NCBI GenBank assembly: GCA_004431415.1
Contig: QPMI01000545.1
Location: forward strand, 214,900 to 278,899
DNA: 64,000 bases
DNA from: Cyanophora paradoxa
Lineage: Eukaryota > Glaucocystophyceae > Cyanophorales > Cyanophoraceae
Reading direction: 5' to 3'
Both the position numbers and the translations under genes were made by a program. The notes under the pieces are model-generated. The model did not search any database. It was not told the DNA's origin and saw only the letters and a list, made by a program, of their open reading frames with translations. Shown here piece by piece: positions 1 through 10,966 of this stretch (its first letter is position 1; each line of letters opens with the position of its first letter).

Positions 1-3000
1 TGGCGCCGGTGAGGCGGGCGGCGGCGCGGTTCCAGCGGGCGACGCGGAGGCGACGGTCGAGGGCGATGAAGGGGCACGCGGCGGCGTCGACGAGGCGCTG
101 CAGCTCCTCCCCCGCCACCCGCGCCCGCCGCTCCCCCTCCGCCACCGCCGCCTCCATCGCCTGCGCGCGCGCGCGGGGGGGCGGGCTTCAGCCTGCTCTT
201 AGAGCAAATGAACTTCGTTCGCCTCGCGGACCTTGCGCTGGGATATGTCGCGGACGATGAGGACCTGCAGGCCCGGGCCCTCCCCGGCGCCCTCCCCCGC
301 GCCGGCGCCCGAGGGCATGCGGCCCGTCGAGATGTCCACGCAGAAGCGCTCGGGGGGCGCTCCGGGGGCCGGCCGCGTCAGCGCCCCGCACTCCAGCGTC
401 GCCCCCTCCGAGCGCGGGTCCGAGAGGAAGGCGGCGAGGGCCGCCCGGTCCTGCGCTCCCGGCCGGCTGAGCTTCGGGGGGGCGCGAGGGCGGGGCGGGG
501 CGGGCTCGCCTCTGGGGCGAAGAAGGAGAGGACGGGCGGGCGTGCGGCCAGCTCCGCGTCGGCGTCGGCCCGCGGCCCGAGCGGCGAGGGCGGGTAGAAC
601 ATGGCGCGCGCTGCGGGCCGGTGAGCAGTCCGGGCGGATAACTTAGCGATGCCTTCGGCGGGTCGGACCGGCGGCGTTGGCGTGAGCGACGGCGCCCCCG
701 GGGAGGGGCGTGACGACGAGGAGCGCGTCGGAGATGGTCGAGGTGACCGCGACGGCCTGCCGCGCCTTCGCCAGGGCGTCCCCCACCTGCCCGGGCCGGC
801 CGGGCTCGGCGGAGGCGCCTCGGCGCTCGCTCGCGAGGGCTCGGCTCGCGCACGCGGTCCAGCTCCGAGATGACCGAGTAGTGGTCGTGGGGGCGCACGG
901 GGCGGCCGTCACGCCGGAGAGTCGGCGGGCGCGCCACGAGCGGAGCCTCGGACGGCGCCCCGGCCGCCGGGTGCGGGCGCGGGCGCGGGCGCCACCCGCT
1001 GCTGCTGCGGGTGCTCCGGGCCGTGGACGACGATGTGGTGGAGGGCGACGGGGCCCGCGGAGGCCGCCGCGAGTGGCACGGCCGGGCCGGCGGGAACGAC
1101 GCCCACTGCGAAGGGCGAGGGGGCCTGCAGGGGCGCGAAGGGTACGGAAAAGCGCGAGGATGCAGCCGCGGGCGGCGCGAAGACCCCGGGAGGAGGAGGG
1201 GCGGGCGGGGCGGCGTGCCGGGGATCCGGGGGCGAGGAGGCGTGGAGGAGGGAGGCGCCGACGGCGGGGCCCGGGCGGAAGACGGGGCGCGAGGTGCGCC
1301 GCAGGGGCGCCGCGGCCGCGGGGGAGCCACGGCAACGCCGTCGACGCCGTCTGCAGACGCCAGCGCTCCCTCCGATGCCGCCTCCATCGAATCCGACGGG
1401 CCGGACGCCGGCTCCAGCGCCGGCGCCGGCAAGGGCCCCGGGGGCGGCGGCAGAGGGCCCGTGGCCGCGGCGAGCGGGGGCGGGGGCGGGAGGTCCGGTC
1501 GCGGCGGGGGCGGGGACTTGGCGGTGTGGTCGGGGTCCAGGCAGAAGTACGAGAGCGCCGAGAGGTCCTTCTCAAAGCGGCCCATCACGCGCCGAACCTG
1601 CGGCGGCGGCGCTGAGTAGAGGGGCGGGCGGGCGGGCGGATCGAGCAGGCGCCTCGAAGATGACGAAGAGGCCTAGCACGAGGACCGTGAAGCCTGCCAC
1701 CGAGGAGACGACGATCACGACGATCTGCAGGTGGTCCAGCTTCCCGTACAGGTCTGCCAGACCATCCGCATCAGCGCGCTGACAATGATAGGGAGGCAGA
1801 AGGGAACGGCGGGGACCGTTTTTGGGAATGGCGACGCCAAACGCGAGGTGAAGGGTCCGGTTCCGAGAGTCGCCGGGCTGGCCGATCAGCTTCCGCCAGC
1901 GCCCCGCGTAGTCGACGCCGCGGACGGAGAAGCGCATCGCTGCAGCGCCCATGAATATCGAGTGAAACGAAGCTTTGAGATGAAGCGAACAGCTGCAGCG
2001 GGTGATCGGAGCGGCGCACGCTGCATGAACGGGGTGTCTGCGGTGTGCTGGGTTACGTTGGGGTTGCCGTCTACGCTCGTGTACATGAACGACTCGAATT
2101 TGCTAAGGTCCTCCGGAAGGGATTCCATGAAGGCCTGAGAGGCGAATCGAATTCGCGGGGGGACGCGTTGCCGCGTGCGCCCCTCGCACCTTCAGCTCGG
2201 GGTCCGCGATTTGATCCGTCGGCACAAACTCCACGGAACTTACGCTCCCTGGCGGGGAGTGCCGCAAGACAGCGCTGTTGTTCTGCGCGAGGGACCGAAA
2301 CCGCCGCGTGGGCGGGCGCCTTGTTTCTGGGATGGAGGCGGTGCGGACCCGAGTGTACGCGACGGGGCGGAAGACGCCGCGCTCGTCGTTCGCTACGACC
2401 ACAGCGAAGCCTGCTCATGATCAGACCTTCAGCGGGCCGGCGCGTTCGCTGCCCGACGAGACGAGGACAAGCTTGATGAGAGATCTAGGGAACGGACCGT
2501 CCTCGGGAATGTGCAAGTTCTCTACGTAGGAGTGCAGCCCGGGGAGGGAGATGACGAGCTGCGCGGTCCGATAATGATCAACTAGACTCGAATTCTAGGC
2601 ATCGATCGCGAGGCCCCCGGGCGAACCACTCCGCGGGCCTCGCTCTCGTTCCCCGCAGCCGCGCCAGGCGGCGGCGGCCGCGTCGAGGGGGGCACGACGG
2701 CGGGCGGGATGACGTCGCCGAGGAGGCCGGGCAGGCTCAGGTTGGCTACCGCCGACTTCGCGAAGAGCGGCGTGCTGTACGGGAACGTCGACGACGCCAC
2801 CTCGGCGTCGAACTGCGGGGCGGCAGGTCAGGCCGCATCCGCGATAATTTAAGAGGAGAGCTGTAGAAAAAGGCCGAACCGGAAAAACCGGCGTCCAGGA
2901 CTGCGAAACGTGTGCATGCCGCCGACATCAGAGCGTCCAAAATTTTGCGGGCGCGCGCAGTCTGCTGTAGAAACCATAGGCGTACCGGCCCTCCTGACAG

Positions 3001-4140
3001 AATCGGATCGTAGATCTGCGGCCGTTTCCTGCGCGGCAGGAAATGAGCCGCCCGGGGGCGCCAAAGCCACTATTCACCTCTAGGCTTCACCTGAGATCCA
3101 CGGTGTTGTTTCGGATGACGTGGTAAGTGACGATGCGTCCCGCGCGGTCTATATAGGAGCTGTACGAGTCCGTCACCTGAGATTCAAAGTGTAAGCCGGA
3201 TTACGCGAGGCCAGGCAGCAGAGCAACGGAGGGGATTCGCGCCTGCATATCCGGCGGATACGACGTATTCCTGCGCCATTCCAATAGCGAAATGGGGTAC
3301 GAAGCATCCGGAAATCGCTGCGCCGCGTTCGGTATTCAATGAGGACATTCTTCAGAGAGCGCGGACCTGCATCCAGAGGGGGTCCAGCTCTCTTTGGATG
3401 ACCGCCGCTTCGCGGTTAGGGAGGCTTAGCTGCGTGGAGGGCAGGCGATCAGCGGGGCATTCTCCCCGGGCCCGATCGCGAGGCCCAATATTAATTGCAA
3501 GCTTGAGCCCAAGCGTTGCGCACCGCTATGAACTGTGTTGCGCCCCCGAGCCCTCCCGCGGCTGTATCGAGGAGGATCTTGAGGACTTCGGGGAAGTCGC
3601 TCGAGTTGTACGGCCTGCGCGCGCGGGCCCGTCGGTAGAATAGGGCATACGGGACAGATGGGAAGCTCGAGATCGGAGGAGGGTGAACGCGAACCGGTCG
3701 CCGAGTCTCTGAGTGACGCGAGCCGCGAGGCGCGTGGACATGCGCATAGTGTTCCGCCGGAGCATGGACATCGTCTGGAGAAGCGCAGTGGTCATGCCCG
3801 TAGTGATCATGATCATGAGCACGATGCGAGGAATTTCGAATTCGAAGGCGTGAGCGCGGCGAAAGGTCCAGTTCTAGAGGCGCAGAACCACGCGGCACAA
3901 GAGGCGCAGTTCTATAGCTATACCCGCGGCGTGCGCGTGGCGGCCGCGGGGGCGGATCCGGACCTGGTCTGCCCGTTCGCCGATTTGCTGGACGCGGCCG
4001 CGGAAAGAATGAGCGCCATGTCACGATCATGATCAGAGCGGTGCGCAAGCACCTCGAGGAACAAGAAGGAGAGTCGATCCGTTGTCTGCCGAGCGAGCAC
4101 CGCCGAAACCACCCCGATTGTCTGCGCGAGAGACAATTTC
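1..4140 (-). CDS. Membrane-anchored multi-PAS sensor protein, 3' end outside window
   Basis: Multi-exon minus-strand gene. Near 1,640-1,740 a hydrophobic segment (IVVIVVSSVAGFTVLVLGLF) marks a membrane helix. Upstream exons read as an extracellular domain, for example SYIDRAGRIVTYHVIRNN near 3,100-3,180 and LVISLPGLHSYVENLHIP near 2,500. Downstream of a long Pro-rich stretch, a helix (DHYSVISELDRV) leads into a PAS domain with TSTISDALLVVTPLPGG near 690-750 and its terminal strand VLIVRDISQRKV near 210-265. A short intron with an in-frame stop (about 180-215) joins to a second PAS start, LVDAAACPFIALDRRLRVA, at 20-110, which runs off the window. The topology (extracellular domain, membrane helix, tandem PAS) is that of a signalling receptor such as a histidine kinase or cyclase, but the output domain lies outside. 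The 5' end is uncertain: a second hydrophobic stretch lies near 3,800, and further 5' exons up to 4,640 are possible. Confidence 0.55.
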
Positions 4141-4856
4141 GGAAGATCTAGAGCTCATGGACGGGCCCTCGCGTGCCACGTTTCAGCATTGGCCTCGGCC
4201 TCAATTCTATCTCGAGAGCGGTGCGCAGGAGGGGCGATCTAGCATTCAAAGGATTCGAATGACGCCGGGCCGGGCTCGAGCGCGCTGCAGGCGAAAGGCG
4301 CATGGGCGGAAGGCGCACGACAACGCCAAATACAACGACGATTATGAGCATCGGAAAGATCGCCCGCCCGAGCCTGCGCCCATCGTTAGCGGCGCGAACT
4401 CATCCGAACGGCAAAGCGCGCGCGAACGACGGCAGCGCGAGGCTACGTACCCGATGTGGAACGCTTTCTTCGCCATGACGCTCGCGCTGCTCGCATCACG
4501 CGCTGCGAACCCAACCCCAGCTGCAGCGCCGATCGTGACCTCTACCCCCGGGCCCGGCCGCGGCCAGCACTGCGCCCGCGCCCGCGCCCGCGATCTGATG
4601 CGCGTAGAATGAATTCGAATCAAGTGATTGCATCTGTACACATCGCTATCTGCTTCCGATCCGCGAGCGCTCGTCCGGCCTCAGCGCGGTATACGTATCG
4701 GTTCGACAAGACCGGCCCCTGCAGCTGTACATGCACACGCAGCTCCAGCTAGCCCTAGCCGGCGCTAGGAGAGCCTGAAGACCGAGCGCTCGTCAACCCT
4801 GTCGCGCGTCACCGGGTTCCGCGGCTCCCGCGAGCTCCTGCAGAGGCGCCGGCGCG

Positions 4857-6269
4857 TCAGCGCCGGCGCCCGGGGAGGAAGCCGCCCACGAGGGAGCGCG
4901 CGCACCGGAACCAGTCCTGCAGGGCCGAGTCCCTGAAGAGGTGCACGTGCCAGTCTGCGCCGCGCGCGCGTCAGGATCTGCTGAGGGTGGCCCGCCCTCT
5001 TGAAATGCTGTTAATCTAGGCGCCGGCCGGGGCGCGTGGGCCCGCCCTCTTCGCCCCCGCCGCGGGCACGGACCGTCCGGGGAGCGGGCGGCGGTGGCGT
5101 GGCGGGAGCCGGCGCGGGGCTGCGCCAGCGCCGCCACGTCGCCCGTCAGGCGGCCCCGCGCGTCCAGCAGCGGGTCCAGCCTGCGGGAGAGAAAGGCCGG
5201 GCCGGTCAGCTCAGAGGGAAGGAAGACGGGGCGGGGGCTCGAGGGGCGCGCGTGATGCAGCAGGTCGGGTCCTTCTCGCTGAGCGCCCGCACGAGCGCCT
5301 GCGAGGATTTCAAATTCGAATAATCGAATTTGAATTCGAATTGGGGGGCACGACGGACCGGCTTGAGGACGTCGGGGAGCGCGACCGCCTTCTCCCGATT
5401 CATGCCGAACTGGGAGGGGTACGCGCTTTAGGGGAGGGGTAAAGAAAAGAGACGGGGGTACGCGCACCTGGGCCACGAGGAGCTCCTCAAGGGATTCCGC
5501 CTCGTCTCGGCTGACGCCGGCGGACCCGGAGGGCCCCGCCCCCGGCCGCCCTGCCGCCGCCGCGGGCGCGCGGCGGGCGGCGCGGAGGGACGGGCGCCGG
5601 CCGAGGCGGCGGCCGCCTCGCCCCACTGCCGGATCATCTCCGGCGTCGCCGGCGGCGCGCTCGGGACGGAGGCGGGGCCGGAGGAGGAGGAGGAGGGAGA
5701 GGAGGAGGAAGGGGCTGCCGGGGCCGAGGGCCTGGAGGCGGAGGCTCCCGAGCCGGACGGGCCGGGCACGGCCCACGGGGGCGGCGCGGGCCCCGCGGAT
5801 CCGGCTCCGGACTCCCGCGCCTGTGCGAAGAGCATCGTAATGACGCGGCCCGCGAGGTCGGCGATGTCCTCGCCGGCGCCGCCGTTCCTGCCCGCGCCGG
5901 CGCCCGTCCGCGCGCTGGGGCCCGGCCCGCATTCCGAGCGCGCCTCCGCCGCGTTGGAGGGGAGGGTCAAAGCGAGGATGCCGCCGACGGCTCGCACAGC
6001 CGCCTCAGTGCGGCCCTCCCGCATGGCGCGCACGACCCGGCGCAGCGTCTCCGTCAGCTGCTGCCGCTGAAGGGCGTCCAGGTTCGGGTTGCGCTGCGCT
6101 ATCATGTCCCCGATGACGGTGACCCCTCTGCAAGCGCGTCAGCAAGCGCTCAAGGCGCCGACCAGCTGACTGTGTCGGCGGCGTCTGCACACATGTCGGA
6201 GAGGACGGCATTGGTGAAGAGGCTGAAGAGCCCTTTCGCCACCCACACGACAAAGGAGGCGAAGCTCAT
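4857..6269 (-). CDS. Unknown multi-exon protein with hydrophobic N-terminus
   Basis: The proposed start at 6,269 opens a short hydrophobic exon (FASFVVWVAKGLFSLFTNAV). The next exon contains a helical segment (NLDALQRQQLTETLRRVV) followed by a long Ala/Ser/Pro-rich stretch with a poly-Ser run. Later exons include SRDEAESLEELLVAQ near 5,470, EKAVALPDVLKPV near 5,370, ALVRALSEKDPTCC near 5,270 and a C-terminal exon with DSALQDWFRCARSLVGGF ending at a TGA near 4,857. One intron near 5,310-5,340 contains a GAATTCGAATTT palindromic run. A one-base frame change in a G-run near 5,520 has to be assumed to join the middle exons. No family is recognised. It faces the LRR gene at 6,720 across a 450-bp divergent spacer. 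Confidence 0.4.
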
Positions 6270-6719
6270 GAAGCCACGCGCTCTCCGCTCTCGCGCGGCC
6301 GCGCCCGAGCGCGGGCGACCAACTCAGCCGACCTGCACTGGGCGTCAGCAAAGAGAACCGTACGCTGATGCGTCTGCATATTTACGCGCCTCTAGGCTTC
6401 CAAAGCGCGTGCAGACGAAGCTCCGCGGGAGCTCCGCTGAGCTCGGCCCCCGCTCAGCTCAGCGCGATCTCCGCTCGATCGCCCTTGCGCTCTTGATCAA
6501 GTGGATGCGCTCTTCCTGCACGCCGCTTACGAGCCCTGTGATGGTTCAGCGGTCCAGTTCGCCGTACCCCCAAAGTGGCTCCAGGCTCCAGCCTTCAGCC
6601 TGTCTGCCGCGGCAGTCAACTACCGCTCCTGCTCCGTGTCAGTGGAGTTCTAATCGGCTTGGTTGTGTCGGCCGCATACGCGCGGCGCGATCCCCCGGCG
6701 CGAATTCTCGGCCGCGAGC
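6270..6719. other. Divergent intergenic spacer, probable promoters of both neighbours
   Basis: This 450-bp stretch separates the start of the minus-strand unknown gene from the start of the LRR gene. It carries a short AGCTCCGCTGAGCTCG-type palindromic patch near 6,425-6,465 and no convincing coding frame. A shared promoter region is inferred from position only. Confidence 0.35.
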
Positions 6720-9700
6720 ATGGCGAAGCCGAAGAATTCTGGCGTCGTAATCGAAGCCAAAGGCCAGTTCCTCGAGAAAGTCGAGCCCGAGAAACTGACG
6801 AAGGATAAGCCGCCGGCTAGCCAAATTGATGGCCTCGATCTGTCGTACAACTACTTGACAACGCTCTCCGGCGTCGCTCCGTTCTGCCGGCTACTCCGGC
6901 TTGATGTATCCGTGCGCCCGCCGCCGAGAGTCGCCGTTGCGTTTGTCTCGGGCCGCCTTCTCACTGTCTTCCTTTCGTCATTCGCAGCATAACCACATCG
7001 GTACGCGGCTCGCGTGTAGCGCGGTCGCGTGCCCGGCTCGGTTTTCAAACCGACCGGCCCCCCACCGCCGAATCCCTCCGCCCCTAGCGGAAAAGGAATC
7101 CCTTGCGAGCTTCCGACTTTCCGTTTCGGCAGATGAGCTCCAGCAGCTGGCCATTACCATTACGAGCCTCAGCGCGGCGTACAATCGCCTCTCGTCTCTG
7201 ACAGGCATCGAGGACCTGCGGGCTCTCACCGGTGCGGCCTGTCGCCTCCCCTGACGCGGCGCGCGCGCGCTGAAAACGATCCCGTATCGCAGAGCTGGAC
7301 GTGTCCTACAACTCGATATCGGACCTGCGGCAGGTCGGATCGCTCATGCACCTTACGACGCTGCGCGTCGCCGGCAACAAGATCCGCTCCGTCGAGGGCC
7401 TCGAGCGCCTTCAGCGGCTGAAGAAGTGCGGCGCCCTCGGCCCCGGCCCACGTGCGCGCCGCTGAGGCCCACCCCCTCCCCGCAGCCTCGACCTGAGGAA
7501 CAACCTGCTGGCCGCGCCGGACGCGGCGGCCCCGCTAGCCCAGAACCCCCGCCTGGCGAACCTGGAGCTGTCGGGCAACCCGCTCACGCGGTCCGCGGCG
7601 CCGTCGCCCCTCCGCCCGGCCCGCTCGCGCCTCACGCCGCCCGTCGCGTGCGCAGGGCCCGCGGCTGGAAGCTGGAGGTCCTTCAGTTCGTCATGTCCCT
7701 CGAGTTTCTGGACGGAGAGCGTGCGCTACCCCCCGGGCCCCCGCGCCCTCCCTTCTCCTTCCTTTTCCGAGCCCCCTCTTCCTCCTCGCAGGCCTGGAGC
7801 GGAGGTTGAACCGCCCCCCGAGCCCCGCGCGGAAGCCGCTGCCCCCGCGGCCGCCGCCGGAGCCTGTGGCGCCTGGCCAGCAGACGCAGCCAGTCCCGCA
7901 GGGGAGCCCCCTGCGCCAGCCCCTGAACGACGGTGCGGCCCGTGGGGGGGGCGCCCCCTCGCGGCCCGCGGCGGGAGCGCTCACCGCCCGCCTGCCCGCC
8001 CGCACGCTCGCAGGCCGCTGGCCCTTTCTTTCGGGGCAGTCGCCGTCCCGCGGCCCCTCCTCCCTCGCCTCGTTCGACTTCGGCTCGGAGTCGGGCCGGC
8101 GCACCTACCGCTCGCCTTCCCCGCCCCGCTCCCTCGCCTCGGCGCCCTCCCTCGCGGCCTCCTCCTCCTCCCGCCTCCTCCTCATGCGCTCGCCCTCTCC
8201 CTCCAAGGAGGACCTCCGGGCTGCCGCCATGTCCCTGAAGAAGGGTGCGCGGGCCGCCCGGGGCGCCCCGCCGCCGCGCCGACCCTGACGCCCCGCCCCA
8301 CCCCCGCAGAGCTGGGGCTCTCGCCGCCGCGCTCGGCGCGCCGGAACCTGGGGGAGCCTTCGGTCTTCCTCGCGGCGTCGGCCCTCGAGCAGCCGCCGCC
8401 GGCGCCGCCCTCGCTGGTCGGGACGCACCGCGCGGCCTCGCCGGCCGCCTCGCAGTCGCGCCTGATGGAGCTGTACGACCCTCTGGACCCCACCGTCGCC
8501 CTCGCCGCCGCCGCCGAGGACTTCGAGCTGCGCCAGTCGGCCCCGCGCGCCCGCCGCGGCAGCGGGCAGCTGGCCCTGGGCGCGCCCAGTGGGAGGAGCT
8601 GGCGGGCCCGCCGCGCACGCCGGCGTCGCCGCTGCCGGGGCGGCCCTCGTCGCGCATCGGGTACGTGCCCGACCTGCCGAGCCCGGAGCACGACCACGAC
8701 GAGGGGACTACCCCTGGAGGCCGCCGCCGCGCTGCAGGCCGTCGTGGAGGCGACCTCCGAGGAGGAGCACGGGGCCACGCCCCCGCGCGGCCGCCCCGCC
8801 TGGGCCCCGCCGCAGCCCCCGCAGCCGCCCGCCCCCGTCCTCAGCAGCGCATACGCCGCGGCGTACCGCTCGCCCTCCCCGCCCCACTCCCGCTCCCTCT
8901 CCGTCGACGTCGCGCCGGCCCCGCGCTCCCGGCAGGGCCCCGGGCCCCTGTCGCCGCCCCGGAGCGCCCGCAGCGTCGGCGCGCGCTCCATTTCCAGCTT
9001 CTCGCGCGCCTCGGCGCGCTCTGGCGGGAGCGGCAGCGTGGAGCCGGCGGTCCCGCACAGGCACTCCTGGGCCCTGCGGGTGGCCGGGAGCCCGCGGGCC
9101 GGCACCGAGCTCCTCGCCGACCTGCACGGCTCCTCCCGCGCCCGCTCCCTCGCCGCCGCCACCGACGGCCCCGGCCCCGGCATCCTCCGCCCCGCCTCCT
9201 CCCTATCCTCCACCTCCTCCTCCGCCCCTGCCGTGCCCCGCCCGCCTCCTTCTCCTCCTCCCTGCGGGATCTGTACCCCCGTCCTCCGCGCACGGCCCCG
9301 ACGTGGAGCGCGCGCTCGCCGCGCGGCCCGCCCGCTCCCCGACCCGCCGCCGGCGCGCCCGCACCCGCCCTCCAACCGGCCGCCCCCCAGCTCTCCAGCT
9401 CCCTCCGCGTACCCGTCGTTCGCAACGCCCTACCCCGGCCCCGCCCGCCCGCTCCCTCTCCCCGGCGCGCAACCGGACCGCCCCGCCCGCCTCCTGGTCC
9501 TCCATCTTCCGGGCCGCCTCTGCCTCCGCCTCCGCCGCCTCCGCCGCCGCCGCCGGCAGCGGGAAAAGCAAGCCGCCCGCGCAGCCGCGGCGCGCGCCGC
9601 TCAACGAGAGCATCAGCGCCTGGGACGCGGGCGACGCCTCCTCTGGAGCACCCTCGGACCTCGCCCCCTCCCCGCCCCGGAGCCTCCCCGGCTCTCCCGC

Positions 9701-10966
9701 CCGCGCCCCCGCCGCCTCCGCCGCCCCCGCGACGGCCCCCGTGCAGCGCTCCGCCCCCGTCCTGCAGCACGGCGCCCACGCACGCCGCCAGGGCCGCCGC
9801 AGCGCCGAGGGTGCGCTTTCGCCGCCGTACCCCCGCCGCGCTCTCTTCCAACGCCGCCGCGCAGTCGTCGTGTGGTCGGGGGCGGCGCTGGAAGGGCTCG
9901 CGCAGCTGCTGCGGAGCCCGCAGGCGGCCGTCCGCAGCAAGGCCCTCCTCGTCCTCGCCGGCGTCCTCGACTCCGGTACCCCCCGCCGGCCTGGACTCCG
10001 GTACCCCCCTTCCCGCCGCTGACCTGTCTTCCCAGACGAGAACGCGCGGAACGCCCTGTCTCTGGACATCTGCCCCTCCCTCGCCGACCTCCTCCGCTCC
10101 TCTGACCCCTCCGCCGTCCGCCTCGTACTCCCTTTGGGTTCCTCCCACTTCCTGATCCCGTACCCCTAGGTCGCGGACACGTGCCACTGCGTCGCCCGCC
10201 TGGCCGCCGTGTGGGATCCGCAATCCTCCCCCGTGCGTCCCCGGGCTCCCGCGGGCCGTGGCGCCGCCTCTCCGGTCCCTGACGCCGCCGCAGAACGGGC
10301 CGCACCTGCTGGCGCTCTCGTACCCCCTCCTCACCGTCGCGGCGGGCCCCGACCCCGGCCTGCAGGCCTCCGCCATGGCGGCCCTGGAGGCCCTCGCCGG
10401 TGCGCCGTACCCCCCGCCGCCTCCTCCCCCCGGCCGCTGAGTCCCCCCCAGCGAAGGGCCTGACGTCGGAGAGCCCGCCGCCGCCCTCTCCCACGGCGGC
10501 GCGGCAGCCTGGGGAGGGGCCGGGGCCGGACGCGGCCGGGGCCGGGCCGGAGCCGGAGGTGGCGCGGCGCCTCGAGTTCGAGGGCCGCGGGGGCCAGCAG
10601 GGGCCCCCTGGGCCCGAGCCGGCGCCCGAGGCGGGGGCGGGGGCGGAGCTGGACGAGTCGGGGCAGGGGGAGGCGCTGCTGCGGCGGAAGCGCTCGAACC
10701 GCATCGTGCACCAGATCCTGCACCCAGAGGAGGCGGCGGCGGCGCCCCCCGGGGCGGCGGGCCCCGCCTACCACCAGCTCTCGCTGGCCGAGCTTGCAGA
10801 CCGGCCCCTGGGCGACCTTTCGCCCGACTGGCGCACCCCGTCGCCCCCGCCCCCGCCGTCGCCGCCGGACCCGCCGCCGCCGGCGCGGTGGCCCCCGGGG
10901 GCGCCGGCGGCCCCCCGCCGGACTCCATGGATGTGGACGCCGAGGGCCGCGCCGCCCCATGATTAG
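6720..10966 (+). CDS. Leucine-rich-repeat protein with Pro/Ser-rich linker and HEAT/ARM-like C-terminus
   Basis: ATG at 6,720 (MAKPKNSGVVIEAKG). SDS22-like leucine-rich repeats follow, spread over several exons: IDGLDLSYNYLTTLSGV near 6,820, ITSLSAAYNRLSSLTGIEDL near 7,160, LDVSYNSISDLRQVGSL near 7,295, TLRVAGNKIRSVEGLERL near 7,360 and SLDLRNNLLAAPD near 7,485. A cap-like motif (VLQFVMSLEFLDG) near 7,680 ends the LRR block. A very long low-complexity Pro/Ser/Arg region then spans about 7,800-9,850 with RSPSP-type motifs. Near 9,870-10,400 come helical repeats (LEGLAQLLRSPQAAVRSKAL; ICPSLADLLRSSDPSAVR; LQASAMAALEALAG) resembling HEAT/ARM units, and a Pro-rich tail. Introns start GTGCG or GTACCCC. 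LRR plus ARM architecture suggests a scaffold, possibly ciliary or cytoskeletal; that role is inference. Confidence 0.6.

Noticed and set aside
3490-4640. Separate plus-strand genes at 3,658-4,032 and 4,082-4,612
   Set aside because: Composition is His/Arg-rich without motifs; the minus strand carries better exon-like pieces (for example DFPEVLKILLDTAAGG near 3,550).
7700-10700. Very long open frames on the minus strand opposite the LRR gene
   Set aside because: They are Gly/Arg/Ala-rich mirror images of a GC-rich Pro/Ser-coding strand with no recognisable motifs.
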